Below are positions 46,051 through 58,241 of a DNA stretch of 64,000 nucleotides, piece after piece; position 1 is the first letter of the stretch; each line of letters begins with the position of its first letter. Below the pieces are notes generated by a model. That model was not told where the DNA came from, did not search any database, and saw nothing but the letters and a program-made list of their open reading frames with translations. Origin of the DNA: Rhynchosporium graminicola (Eukaryota > Ascomycota > Leotiomycetes > Helotiales > Ploettnerulaceae); assembly GCA_900074885.1 (NCBI GenBank), contig FJUW01000020.1:274199-338198 (forward strand), written 5' to 3'. Position numbers and translations under genes: made by a program.

Positions 46051-46114
46051 CAAGATCTTCTCCGTGCCGGCCCTTCGCAAGCTCCGGGGTCACGGGACCT
46101 TGCTTCGCGCAGTC
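46051..46114 (-). mobile_element. 3'-terminal fragment of the short Helitron-like repeat, minus strand
   Basis: On the minus strand this reads GACTGCGCGAAGCAAGGTCC ... GCTTGCGAAGGGCC ... GATCTTG. It corresponds to the last ~65 bases of the copies at 43,312 and 44,530, with scattered substitutions. The 3' end is again CTTG followed by T. Upstream (rightwards) the match stops at GACTGC and the sequence becomes AT-rich, so this may be the 3' end of a longer, different member or a truncated one. Confidence 0.7.
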
Positions 46115-47855
46115 GTTACAGGTGATAGTTAATCCGTAATAGTTGCTTATAGTAGATAATAGTAACTGCGTAAATAAAGACTTACTATTGAAGATAAATT
46201 TTAATAGATAATAATAGTAATTAAATTTAAAATAAGCTAAAGGTAATAGTGTAACGACATAAGACTCAAGGCGGTATACGAGTAAGGATAAAACAAGTAG
46301 GGAGGCTAAGAGCGATCTTATATAGTCTACTACTAAGGAAACAAAAAGATAAGGAAAGAAGAAGAAGAGAGATAGAGTATAAGGCACCTTATATATATAT
46401 GCCGGTACTAGTCCGATACTATACCGAGTCGGATACTAGTTATACCGGGATACTTATAATACCTATGAACTTAGGCCCCGGTATCTATCCTTCTCCTTAT
46501 ATGATATTCAAGTAAGCTATTATTATATTACCTCCCTCCTAAGAAGAGCTTAACCCTAAGCTCGGAAAGTTATAGTTTATACTAGAAATTAGTTTTTATT
46601 ATAACTGTTTTCGTCGATATTCGCGTAATAGATACTAGCTGCTCTTTAATATTAGTAAAGTCTTTATTAGGTACTAACTAGTTACGTTACTATAATAGTA
46701 CTATATTAGTTATAGCTTCTAAATCGGGCGATAAGCTATATTTACTTTATCTGTTTATAGCGGGGGTCGAGTTTAAGTGGAGCGTAAGGTATATAAAGGA
46801 AGGGGTTTATTAATATTAGAGCCTTTCTTCTTTAACTGTAATAACTACTTAAACTATAAGTATACTCTCCCTAGACTATAATATAGTTACTAGAGTGAGT
46901 ATTATTACTAATTACTATAGTAGTCTACTATAATCTTATATATTAATCGACTTAATTAACCTTTCTCTTATTATAAGTAAGTTACTTACCTTAGAGTTAG
47001 AGATAATCTTTAGATAAAGTATAAGAGTTTCACGGATCTATAACGCTAACTTCTATAGTACTTTTACTAGTTCCTGCTAGTACTCTTTCGGCGGCGTATT
47101 ATATATATTACTTATAATATATTCGCGCCTTCCTTAAGCTAAAGTATAATAATACTCATATTCTAGAATTTCTATATCTATTTAATAAGCTTAACTCTAA
47201 GCTTTATAAGTATTATTTAGCGTTAAAGAGTAATTATAAGTATATAAGTTACTTAAATCTAAATATAGTTATATATACTAACGCGTTATAGTTACTTGAT
47301 TATATTAATATAGAATATATTATTTTATCCGGTTTACTTCCTAGTAGTAAAGCTAAGGATATAGAGCTAAATCAGGGCAGTATTATAGCTACTTATAAAG
47401 CTATTAATCGGATCTATTATCTCGCGAAATCTATTACTCCTATTACTATATTAGAGATTACTACTATATAATTAGCGAAGACTTAGGCTTTAAGGCGATC
47501 TATAGAGAAGGTATTTAAGAAGTTAGAGTTTATTAAGGTAATAAGTTAAGATCCTAGAACCCTTAGATACTAGTATAATACTAATATAATATAAGATTTA
47601 GATACTTTAACGCTAGATTCAGCGAAATCTAGAGTAATAATATAAATAGTATTAAAGCAGATAAAAGAGTTAAATATTATTATATAGGAATTTATAACGA
47701 AAGCTATATTTAAAGCTATAATATCTAATACTAAGGGAAAGAGGAATCTGCCTTCTAGTTCTAAGATAGTATTAGATCTAGATACTCCTAAACCCTGTCT
47801 AAAGAAGAAAGCTTATAGGATTAGCTATTATACTCGATCTACTACTAGAGCTATA
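46115..47855 (+). pseudogene. Unclassified degraded repeat, coding-like on the plus strand
   Basis: AT-rich DNA left of the gypsy LTR. Between about 47,330 and 47,855 one plus-strand frame reads as a coding-like stretch once RIP stops (TAA/TAG) are ignored, for example SITPITILEITTI and RRSIEKVFKKLEFIKV. I cannot assign it to a domain. 46,130-47,300 shows no clear coding trace. It may be the remnant of an older element into which the gypsy element inserted. Confidence 0.35.
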
Positions 47856-48351
47856 TGTAACGTTCCTGGTTCTGACTAGTACGCGGTATACAGGCTCGTC
47901 AGTTAGTATTAGCTATAAAGTAAAGTAAATAAGAAGTTCGGTTCTTAATTAGAATTAAGATATTATAAGTAAGTATTAATTACTATATGAATTTGAGCAC
48001 GAAGCTCCTATCTAATAGCAGAAGTACTAGTCTTATATAGAATCTTCGTTCCCTTATACTAGCGGTATAAGACTATCTTGCAGAGCGCGTAAGCTCTCGC
48101 AACCTATCTAGTAGTCTAGTATATCACGTGATCCTAGATCACTTATAGCTATAATACTATTATTACTTTAATATAAGTAGATATATAGTACTACTCGCTA
48201 GTTTATACTATAACTGTATTAGTGCCTTTCCTCTAATAGTACTAACTCTTTTCTAGTACTAAAACCTATCTAGTACTTACTACTAAGTAGTACTATTAGT
48301 ATTCTAGTACTAGGACGGTTTTAGTACTAAGAACTATACTAGTTCGTAATA
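47856..48351 (-). repeat. 3' LTR of the chromodomain gypsy element
   Basis: The left edge TGTAACGTTCCTGG aligns with TATAATATTCCTAG at 60,280. The differences are all C-to-T or G-to-A type. Homology to the right copy is clear over about 180 bp, after which the right copy is cut. The right edge at 48,351 is my inference: the minus-strand reading TATTACGAAC (RIP form of TGTTACG) is directly preceded by a purine-rich tract, as expected for the start of a 3' LTR. Confidence 0.6.
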
Positions 48352-48366
48352 CTATCCTCCTTCTGT
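48352..48366 (-). other. Candidate polypurine tract of the gypsy element
   Basis: The minus strand reads ACAGAAGGAGGATAG immediately before the inferred LTR start. The purine run next to a TG-type LTR edge is the priming site for plus-strand synthesis in LTR elements. It was placed by position and composition only. Confidence 0.45.
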
Positions 48367-49035
48367 CTTAGCGTGTCCTTACGCTTAAGTACGCCTAAGG
48401 AAATATTAATAACTACTTGTAGCTATCTCTTTCTTTTATTATACTTCCCGAACGCTCGACTAAATAAGTCGATTATATTATACTCAGAAGATAAATAGAA
48501 TTAAGTAGTAAAATTATAATACTATATACTAGATATGAAAAGGCGTAATATAAAGAGTATATATCGTCTCGCGATCCTAAACTAATTAGATATAATTATT
48601 ATACTTAACTAAATAAATCCTACGATATTCGTATAAAGAACTAGATACTTATAGCTTCCGAATAGGAAAGTCTTAATTCCTAAATCGAAAAATTAAAGGA
48701 TAAGGAAGACTTAGCTATAGCTAAGTTCTATACGCGAATTATAAGGTTAAAGAAACAGAAACGTTTCTTATACGAATAGTAGTAAAAGATAATTACTACT
48801 AGTCTAAACTTAATAGCTAAGCTCGATACTCTTAAAGCTCTAGAAAAGGAAGAAAAGAAGAAATAAGAAAGGGAGGAGGTACTTAATAATACTAAGTTAG
48901 TAGGCGCGGAACCCTTTAGTTCTAATATCCCTATCGACCCCTTATTCGACCCGATAGTCGAACTTCCTTTTAACTCTACTAATCCGCATTAAGTAGATCT
49001 GGGTTTTATTAATAGAAATTAGCTAGTAATACTAA
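48367..49035 (+). pseudogene. Antisense coiled-coil-like broken ORF inside the gypsy element
   Basis: Plus-strand frame with RIP-type stops. It includes a charged helical stretch (QIEKLKDKEDLAIAKFY-like), then IIRLKKQKRFLYE, LIAKLDTLKALEKEEKKK and a tail with PIDPLFDPIVELPF. The pattern (LRKQKRFL followed by LDxLEALEKEEK and an acidic Phe/Asp tail) resembles C-terminal parts of uncharacterised repeat-linked fungal proteins that I recall. It lies between the gypsy chromodomain and the polypurine tract, opposite in direction to pol. It could be an antisense accessory ORF of the element or a separate inserted repeat. Confidence 0.45.
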
Positions 49036-49039
49036 GTAA

Positions 49040-52000
49040 TAAAAGCTTGACTTAGGTTCCTATATATTTTCCGAATATAAATAGTTCTTCTATTTTACTA
49101 AGTATCTGATAATTCCTCGTTTATACTAATAGTCTAGTAGTTCCTCTATATCGTATTCTACGAGTAAGTTAACTAGTTCAGCGTATATCTTCGGGGCTAG
49201 TAGTACCCCCGGTAGTACTTTTTCTAATAAGGATATATAGAATATTAGGAATATCTTCTTTATTATAATTAGTAGCTAGAGTTTATAATTCAAAAGTCCT
49301 TTAACTCGTTTAATTTTAAATAATCTAAGTTTCTTATAGTCTAGCTTATTACTTAGTCTTTATATATTAATATTTTTTCATAGAAAGTAAACTCTATTCC
49401 CCTCCTATAGCGTTAGCTCCTAACTACGATTTTTATTATAGTAATCTATATTCTTCTCTACTATAAACCGGAGTTCTTCTGCAAGTTTCTTATAAAGGTC
49501 TTAGATATTCCTGACCTAAATACGAGCTATATTATTATCCTTAACTATTAAGTTAGGTTCTCTATAGGCGATAGGTTCATAACTATAATTCGCAAAGAAT
49601 AGTATAACCTTTATTATTTCTATAGTTAAGCTATTATATACGAATTCTGCTAATAGTAGTAGTTCTACCTAATTGTTTTATTAATAGTTAATATAGTAAT
49701 ATAAGTATATTTTAATTACTTAGTTTATTTTTTTATTTCCTCTATTAGTCTAAGGATAGAAAGCTATTAATAGTTTCTATTTAGTCCTTAGGAATCCCAT
49801 TAAAGTATTCTAGAACTTTAATATAAATAACTTATCTCGATCTGATACGATTTCTTCGGGTACTTTATACTTAGAGATTATCTCCTTAAGGTATACTTAT
49901 ACTAAGTATTTAGCTATAAGAGTAGATAAGACTAGTACTAAGATTATATACTTAGTAAGTCTTTCTATAATAATAAGTATTATATTATAGCTAACTTCTA
50001 TAACTAGGTCCTTCGATAATAGTAATAGCCCTATAAAGTCCTATAATATCGATTTCTAAGATATTAGTAATATTAGTACTATAATTATCTGCTTATAAGG
50101 TATATATTAGAAAGACTTATTCCTAATATAGATATTATAATTAGCTAGTACTTCTTTAACTATATAATAGAGTCCTTCCGATTAATAGTTTCTTAAAATC
50201 CTTAAATATATTCTTCGTATTCCTTAGTATCTATACGCGGGAAGCTCGTATTATTCTTTAACGTATACTTCTATTAAGCTTATCGGAAGCTAAATTTTCC
50301 TATTAACTTATATAATATTATTTTTAATTATATTTCTAGTAATAAGTTCCTTAGTTATATCTAGAGATAATCTATCTTTCTTCTAAGCTTCTTTTAAGGT
50401 ATTATACTAAAGTCCCTTAATTTCTTACTTAATTATAGTAGCTTCTCGAACGTTAGTAACTATATCTTTATTATCTAGCTATTTAAATAAAGTAGTCTTA
50501 TTATAGATCTTATTATTTTTATAACTTAGTAATCTAGTTAGATTATCCGCTTATATATTATCTTTTCTTTATATATATTTAATAACTAAGTTAAAAGAAG
50601 CGAGTTCCTCGGATTATTAAGCTAATTAACGATTATCTAAGACCTTAGTAGTTATAAAGGTTCGAAGATTCATATAATTAGTATAAATAATAACTAGGAA
50701 CTTAGCTCCTTATAAGTATATTTTCTAGTATTTAAGTACTTTAATAATCGCTATAAGTTCTTTCTTATAGATATTATAATTCTATTTAGCTAGAGATATT
50801 TTCTCTGAAAAGTAAGCAACTAAGTATAATTATCCTTTATTATCTCGCTGCAGGTATACTACGCTAGTATAAGTATCTAAGGCATCTATTTCTATTATAC
50901 TTTCTTTCTCTTTATCGAAACTATATAAGATTAGTTCTTTAGTGAATTCTTTCTTAATTTTCTAAAAAGCTTCCTTATACTAGCTAGTCTAAGTAAAAGG
51001 AACGCTCTTTCTTATTAAGCTTATAAGTAATTCGGTAATCTTAGAATAGTTTCTAATAAACTATTAGTAGAAGTTAGCGAAACCTAATTATAATTATATA
51101 TCCTTAATATTCTTTAGTAATTCTTATTCCTTTATAGCTCTGATTTTCTCTAAGTTAATACTTATCTCTCTTAAGCGAATAATATACTCTAGAAAAGTAA
51201 CTTACTTAACTAAGAATTTATATTTCGATATCTTTAATCTAGAATCTACTTTATATAATACTTCTATAATTTAAGTAATATAGCTCTAGTATATCTTAAT
51301 AGTTCCGAGTATACTAAGATATTATCTAGGTAGTATATAGCGAATTTCTTAATAAAGTCCTTAAGAATATTATTATTCTGCTTTTAATATATAGCTAAGG
51401 TATTAGTTAAGCCGAATAGTATTACTATATATTCCTATAGCCCTAAAGGCAATACGAAAGTAGTCTTCTACTCGTGTCCCTTCTTAATTCGGATTAAATT
51501 AAACGCGTTATATTAATCTAACTTAGTATATATCTCTACTCTAGCTAGCTTATCCCGTAGGTACTAAGTATTTAGTAAAGAGTATATATCTCTTATAGTC
51601 TTACTATTAATTATCTAATAATCTCTATAAGGTCTCCCTTTAGAATCTCCTGCTTTCTTAACTATTAGTATATTAATAGTATATAGTAACTTAGATTTCC
51701 GAATCTATCTTTTCTTTATATCTAACTCCTAATACTCCTTAAGCGTTCTTATAGTATTATAGTTATAATAGTAAAGTTTCTCGATAATAGATATAAATCT
51801 ATTCTTAAAGTTTATTTTATAATCCTAGGGTTTATACTTAAGTAGAGCTCTTATATCCTACTGATCCTCGAATAATTTCAAGAACTTCCTATATAGTTCG
51901 AGTAGCTACTCCTAAATATTATTTATCTAACTAAGATAATTCTTAGGCTCTATCTAACTAGGAACCTGACTTAACTAGCTAGAGTCTATTAGCGTTATTA

Positions 52001-52068
52001 TTAAGAAGGTAATACTAGCCTCTTATTTATTAGCTAGTTAATTACGTTTATATTTATAGTTACTAAAT
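49040..52068 (-). pseudogene. Gypsy pol remnant: RT, RNase H, integrase, chromodomain
   Basis: Read on the minus strand. The RT core appears as FIKKFAIYYLDNILVYS (51,305-51,357), where the catalytic YLDD has become YLDN by one G-to-A change. The chromodomain at 49,045-49,170 appears as EYDIEELLDY, RYLVK and YLYSEN, ending next to a (W)EP-type codon run. Intervening integrase/RNase H sequence is present but riddled with stops. No functional product is expected. Confidence 0.7.
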
Positions 52069-52073
52069 ATAAC

Positions 52074-52278
52074 TATTGGTATCACTCTGTCGTAGTACGT
52101 ACAATCAAGTAGTCTGCGTGAGCCAAAGTACAGTGATAATAGTAGTGGTATTATCTGTTGTATCGTAGCTGTCTTCGCTAGGTAGTCGAGACTCCGGAAG
52201 GGAGATATATCTGGCCGGCTAAAACCCGGTGCAGATACTCGACTACTATATGACTATGGACTAATATATGGACTAACA
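52074..52278 (-). repeat. Copia left LTR (3' LTR), 205 bp
   Basis: Starts TATTGGTATCACTCTGTCG, ends ATGGACTAACA. It aligns without gaps over its 205 bp with 58,037-58,241. It retains more C/G than the right copy (for example GTATCACTCTGTCG versus GTATTACTCTATCG), so the two LTRs were mutated unequally. Confidence 0.88.
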
Positions 52279-52559
52279 CTAGGAGTACTTTAAAGTAGCT
52301 CTAAACTATCTACTTCTCCGTATAAAAGTAACGCTTTTTGCCTTCTAATAAGAGTAGTACTATAGTACTACTTATGCAGAAGTATTATGTAGTATATAGG
52401 TTTCTACGTGATCAGGTCTAAAGATTAGATAACTGAACTAAACGCCTTATAAGCTCTCTTCCGGCTTCAAGTTATCTAAATTCCCTCTATCTACCTATTC
52501 TATAGGCTTAATAACTAATTGATTCGTATGCAATAGCTCCTTTAAAGCTCCGTTGTAAT

Positions 52560-52880
52560 TTATCTTAGTTATCGTATCCGCAGGGTTATCTAGCCCTACT
52601 ACCTAAATCACCTCCGATATCTCTTTTCTTTCGTACGCCTAATATAGATATATAAGGTTAATTATTAATCTCTTCTCTCTTATAGTATTAAGTCGTACTA
52701 CGCAGTTATATAAAGACTTAGAATCGGTAACCATAAGTAAAGGTAGTACTATAATCTTTATAATCTATTCGATAGTAGTCTTAATAGCACCGGCCATATT
52801 AAAACCTTCTGATATAGCGTATAGTTCAGAGGCTAGTATAGATCTAGTAACTCTCTTATAGCAGACCGAAGACTAGTGAA
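52560..52880 (-). pseudogene. Copia RNase H domain remnant
   Basis: The minus-strand frame shows KRVTRSILASELYAISEG, VTDSKSLYN and KEISEVI followed by GLDNPADTITK, the standard end of copia polyproteins (RxTxSxxxAE, TDSxSLY, NPADxxTK blocks). Stops at former Trp/Gln codons mark RIP damage. Confidence 0.8.
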
Positions 52881-53399
52881 TAACGTTTACCTTATTATAC
52901 TTATCTATAAGTACGTAGACGTAGCTAATTTAAGAGTAGAAGTCTTTTAAATTAGTAAATGAACTATCGGTAAATACGACGAGTTTCAGAGACTTCTTAT
53001 CTAATTTAACGTATTAGAGACCTTTATTATAATTGAGCTTTTACTATAAGATTCTCTTATTTAAGAGCTTAAAGTCTTTCTCTATTAGATTTATAGTTTA
53101 TATAGTAAAAGAGATATTAAATAATACTTCCGGCTGAGAAATAGTTACTATGTATAAACCTCTAGCTCTCTAGGTAGTAAATTGCTCGATTTAGGTAAGA
53201 CCTTATCGTATACCTCCACGGGAGTTAGTAAGATTAACTAGTTCTTTCTCAATTAGTCTTAGCGTCTTATCGTACGATTATTAAGATAGTCGAATAGAGC
53301 TATTAGTTTCTAAGGTAATATGACCTCTATTAAAGTCAATTAGGTATGAAGTAGTTAATTACTCTCTCTCGTTCGACTTAAATCTAGCCTTCTATAGCT

Positions 53400-53960
53400 C
53401 TCTTTCTTCTACGTCTATAAAGGTCTTATTACCGACGAAGAAGGTATCGTTAATCTGAAGACTAAGAGCTCCTATACTAGCTTTATTACCTGAAATAGAT
53501 AGTAGGCACGTGTTGAATATCGATAGTACTATATGGAGTTTCTTAACCTTATGTCTATAGTATATACCGAACTAATAGTTCGCTGACTCTAGTATACTAT
53601 ATATAGGCCTAACGCACTGTAAAAACCAATATAGCTAAGTCAGAATCTCCTTTAGAGAGCGCACGAAGAAGTCACGTATTAGGTATAACGTAGACTAAGT
53701 ATAAGCTTATATAATATCACGGCTATATACTTTAAACTCAGGGTATATAACTGCGTATACTAGTAGTAGTTATTAGCTGACTCGTTGAATAATCGGTAAC
53801 GTAATAAGTACTTAGTTCTTTCTAGAGTTATTATACACTTATATAACTAGTCTAGACTTCTCGTAGGCTTTCTGTATACTCTTAAATTTAGTCTAGTCGA
53901 TGAATTTAGTATTAAAAACTCTAGCTCCGGCTAGTAATTCGTCTTTATAGACTAATTTAA
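53400..53960 (-). pseudogene. Copia reverse transcriptase C-terminal remnant
   Basis: The minus-strand frame contains LQINDTFFVGNKTFID, matching the fungal copia RT block LQTDDT(L/F)F that carries the catalytic Asp pair. Here the first Asp of DDT is Asn, a G-to-A change. The extent of the domain is approximate. Confidence 0.65.
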
Positions 53961-55299
53961 AGATCCCTATAGCGATTAGACCGTCGATCTCCTTACGTCT
54001 TAACGTAGCGTATTAAGGTTCTACTACTAGGAAATTAATGAATAATTCATCTATATAATTTAAGAAAACTTTAATATTATCGTCTCTGAATCGAATTAGC
54101 TTTCGTCGTTCTCGATGAGGTTGCTTCTTTAGTACTAGTATAGGTCGATTTGACTTAGTAGTACTAAGTGATAGCGAGAGTATAACCTTAGGTAAAATAC
54201 TCTCTGGTTCGTCGGAATCGATTTCTTCTTTATACTATAGTTTAATCGATATAGAGCGAAAGGTTATTAGTCCACTATCGATTTCTACTATATAGTTCTC
54301 TCTATCTATAGAAATAAGTAGCTAAGGTCTATCCTAGAAGCTTTTCTCTCTCTAAACTAGTACTAGAGAGTTTAATAGAAGGTCTCTTACTACTATAGAA
54401 CTAGGTCTATTCCGATTATTTAAGGCGTTATTAACTTGCTAACGACTCCGTAGCTTACGAATCTCTTTTATAGCCTTATGAAGTACAGTAGCTCGTTAGG
54501 AGACTAATAGTAAAGGGGCGTCTATCTCTACTATTCTGGGGTATACTCTAAATACTAGTAAAATAGGTATAATTCCACTAGGTCCAGAAATATAATTAAT
54601 TACATAGAATACTATCTATAGTACTATATCTTAACTGAGGTATGGTAATTCCTTCCGAATTATCGTATAAGCTCTCTTTAGAGGGCCGTAGTATCTCTCT
54701 ACCTTGCTAATAGAGTAGTGAGCCTCTATAGGTATAACTTTGACTATAGAACCCTCTGTCTTAGTACTCTATACGAATTCTTTCGACTTAAATTACGTAC
54801 CTATATCTATAACGATAAAATCAGGTAGCCTAAGGTAGGTATCTATCTATATTTACTTAAATCGGTTCTATACGTGCTCTGCAGATACATTAGTAAGAAA
54901 ACCTTTATTCTAGAAGGTAATACCTTAATCGACTATATATAAGACTTATTAACTATCTAATTGTATAATATCGATCACGACTTCGTAATTGAAGTATATA
55001 TTATCAGTATTATAGAGCTTAAACTTGAATCTGCCTAGTGATCTTCCGTATAACTAGTAGTACTTATAGAGCTTAGTAAGCTCCTTTAGTACCGCTGAGT
55101 TATACTCGTGACCGGCCTATTATAGTAAATCTTCTAGCTTTCTTACTAAGGGGTATCCGAATCAGTAGTAAAGTCGACGTAAATCCGTCTCTATAAGTAC
55201 TTTTATATTCGACTGGAAATACTCTATAATATATATCTTAAGTGACTACTGCTAGAGTAAGAAGAGGTGGCCGAATCTACGTATAACTAGTATATCTCC

Positions 55300-56130
55300 C
55301 TATAGTATAACGAGTACGTTACGAAGATTATCTAATATAACTCTGAGCTTATCTATATCGTCTAAATAGAGTAGAAATAGGGTATCTATAGCTATAACCT
55401 TAAATTGGATCTTTCTAATTAGAGAAGGTATAATTATTATGCTAATAGAAGTAGCTCCGCTAATACCGAATTTGACGTTTATTCTATAGGAAGGCAAGAG
55501 TTCAGCTTTATATAGAGCCTTATAGGCTTTATATTAACCTTTACCTACTATAGATACTTTTACTGCTCTAGTATCGATTATAATTCTATAGAAAACTAAC
55601 GAATTATATCGGGGGCTACTTATTATCATCTCTGCGATCCGGTCCTCTTCTGTAGCTTCTTCGGTAGTGTCTATTAGGTGTTTAAAAGCCGTATTTACTA
55701 GGGTTTCTGTTATTAGCTATACGGCTTCTACTAAGATAGGTCCTATAGAAGTTATAAATAGAGCGTCCGGCTTTTTATTATCGGAATCGTAGTCTATATC
55801 GCTCCCGGCTTCGTATAAAGTAAAGGCAGTAGCTATATACTTATCTTCTGTACTTTCGTACTCTGCGACATATTATCTGTATACTTTCTTAAAGACTCTT
55901 CTAAAGTTACTTTTAAATTTAGAAGAGTTCTTCGCCTTGAACTTCTCCTTAGCTTTATCTCTTTCTTCCACTATATAGTCGAAAGATATATGATCTATAG
56001 TATTATATACTTAGTACTTCTTAGCGTTACCTTCCTTATCTAGCGTATTTATCTTCTTCTCTCCTTATATTCTGAATCGCCCTTTACTATCTCCTTTCTC
56101 TCTATATACTTATCCTTTATCGGAATCGCT
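55300..56130 (-). pseudogene. Copia gag zinc knuckle and protease/pre-integrase remnant
   Basis: 55,300-55,497 remains open on the minus strand and reads YRINVKFGISGATSI ... FLLYLDDIDKLRVILDNLRN, the segment between protease and integrase of fungal copia elements. At about 55,985-56,030 the gag zinc knuckle Cx2Cx4Hx4C is recognisable with Tyr (TAT/TAC) at all three former Cys positions and the His kept. Confidence 0.7.
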
Positions 56131-57662
56131 TCGGAATTTCCGATTAGTATAGAAGGTAGTACTAGTTGCAGGGTATACGTACTCGTAGTTAACGATAGAG
56201 GTTCTGATAGAAGTAATCGTCTTTTTAGTAGAAGTTATAAGTTAAGCTAGAGTAATTTAGTAAGCTTCCGAGCTTTAGTAAGTAGTAATAATCTTATTTA
56301 TAATGAACTTCTTATAGTATAATTCAAAGGGTATACTATGATATAGCTCTCTAATCTGCGTAAAGAGTATATTAAAGCACTCTAAAGTTATCTTTCTAGG
56401 GTTCTTTTCCTTAATCGATTTAAGAGTAAGAAGATTCCATATAGTTAGAGAAGATCTACTAAACTTCTCGCTCTTAAACTGATCTATTATATTCTTTAGT
56501 ATAATATCGAATCTAATAATCAGAGAGGTTCTAGGGATACTATTCAGACTATAATAGTAGTATTAGAGAGTAGCGCTTTTTAGTATTAATAGAAACGCCT
56601 TACTATACTCCTCCGGTGGAATCTCGGCTCTTAAGTAGGCATATAAAATATTCTGACCTTACTACTGAAGCTATCTCCGTCTCCTTTGAATTTCATCTCT
56701 TCTGGAAATATATAGGAGAAGCTGGCGATCTCCTTTCTATACGACTTCTCCTTCGCCTTCTATACTATATTATAGTACTCTCTCTCTTCTCCTCCTCCTC
56801 CTTAGTAGCCTTCTCCTCCTTAGTAGCTTCCTCCTCTTCTACTCCCCGTATTCTTCGGTATACGCTTTCTATAGTATCGCTACTCTTCTCTATTCTAGTC
56901 AGAGGAAGTCTCTTTATATTATTATACTCCTTCGGTAGAATCTCGGTCTTATTATAGAGGTTCATAGTATTCTTTATTAAAGTCGAATTCGCTAACAGGA
57001 GGTAAGCTGAGTATATTACAGCGTCTTTATCGTAGTCTATAGAACTCCTTCTTTAATCTCTTATACTCTAATTCGTCTTATTAAGTAGCTATATTATTTA
57101 TTATCTCCTTCTCTCTCTTATCTTACTATTACTACGCAGATATCTGCTTCTCTAGTACTAGTAGGTTTAATACTATATACTATAGCCGTATAGAGAGTAT
57201 CTTCTCTCCTACTATGCTCTCTAGCTCCTTTAAGGTCTAACTACTATATATAGTATCCTATAGAGTATATAGAAGCTTATATAGCTCCTGCGCAGGTTCG
57301 TCGCCTTCTTCGATAAATATACCTTTAGTACGTAGGGTGAATATAAGGTTATTATTTAACGATTTCTTAATAGATTTAAAAGAGTCTACTATCTAACCTT
57401 CGTATATCTCCTTAAAGAAGGAGTATAAGGGTCTATCTACGTAGTCAGAGCTCTTGATTTATCTAATAAGACCTTCTCCCTGTTTCCGTATAGTCTCCGG
57501 GTCTAGTGGGTCCTTGCCGGAGTTCGCAGGTATATCGAAAGTACTGACCTCGGGGGTATTATTATCTCTTACTATATTAAAGGTCTGATTCGTATAAGTG
57601 TTTTAGTGCTATTCCGAGGTTATTTAGAATAGTAGTTATAGAGTTATTCTTAAGTATTATAT

Positions 57663-57755
57663 AGGAAGCGCTAGCGTAGCGCGTTCAAGTTTGACTTCGA
57701 GTTTTCGGCGCAACTCAAAAGCGCGTTCTTTGAAGTCGGGTTGCGGTAGTAATCG
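57663..57755 (-). other. CpG-retaining structured segment in the copia 5' leader region
   Basis: Within otherwise AT-rich DNA, this ~90 bp keeps many CpG and GC bases. It holds a perfect hairpin GCGCTA-GCG-TAGCGC (57,668-57,682). It also holds two interleaved 6-bp complementary pairs: GACTTC (57,693-57,698) with GAAGTC (57,732-57,737), and CGCAAC (57,709-57,714) with GTTGCG (57,740-57,745). This is the topology of an H-type pseudoknot. It lies about 300 bp downstream of the 5' LTR on the coding strand, before gag. Confidence 0.45.
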
Positions 57756-58036
57756 AAGTACGTAGAAGGTAGGTACGTAGAAGTTAAGTAGTATAATATA
57801 CTAGAATTCGAATCCTTTAACCGTATCGCAGGTAGAATCCAGGCAAATTATCTTAGCAATTCAAGTTAAATAGCAAAGAGGAGACTATATCTTCTCTAGT
57901 ACTTGAGCTGTTACCGTAGTAGATATCTCTACTCTTCAATATTTACTAGCGCGCTCTTTTCAGTAGTCGGAATTCTTAGAATTTAAGAATTTAACTACTT
58001 TTAAAGAGTGAAATAATCTATGCGTCTATTAATCAA

Positions 58037-58241
58037 TATTAGTATTACTCTATCGTAGTACGTATAATTAAGTAGTCTGCGTGAGCTAAAGTAAAGTAAT
58101 AATAGTAGTAGTATTATCTATTATATAATAGCTATCTTAACTAGGTAGTCGAGACTCCGGAAGGGAGATATATCTGGCCGGCTAAACCCCGGTGCAGATA
58201 CTCGACTACCACGTGACTATAGACTAACATATGGACCAATA
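58037..58241 (-). repeat. Copia right LTR (5' LTR), 205 bp
   Basis: Starts TATTAGTATTACTCTATCG, ends ATATGGACCAATA, followed by the target duplication ATAAC. It is the same length as the left LTR, with differences mainly of the C-to-T/G-to-A kind. Confidence 0.88.

Larger units (their letters stand above)
52074..58241 (-). mobile_element. Complete Ty1/copia retrotransposon, 6,168 bp, RIP-damaged
   Basis: Bounded by two 205-bp LTRs in direct orientation, with the 5-bp target duplication ATAAC at 52,069-52,073 and 58,242-58,246. Outer ends are TATTGGT and ACCAATA; the internal left-LTR end is ACTAACA. Together these imply original TGTTGGT...ACCAACA ends altered by RIP. On the minus strand the order is gag/zinc knuckle, protease, integrase, RT, RNase H, which defines copia. 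It is inserted in the gypsy element between protease and RT and is therefore the younger of the two. Confidence 0.88.

Noticed and set aside
46028..46387. 119-codon minus-strand frame as a membrane protein gene
   Set aside because: Composed of AT-rich low-complexity (Leu/Tyr/Phe) sequence plus the short-repeat 3' end; spans the composition border and has no family features.
47851..48356. 47,856-48,351 as a solo LTR with target duplication CTATA/CTATC
   Set aside because: The flanks differ at the last base by a change RIP does not make. A purine tract adjoins the inner edge and a matching LTR lies at 60,280, so a 3' LTR of a larger element fits better.
56616..56965. Overlapping frames on both strands at 56.6-57.0 kb
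   Set aside because: They are a pyrimidine-rich low-complexity stretch (CTCCTCCTCC) within the copia gag region; Glu/Lys or Ser/Leu runs are artefacts.
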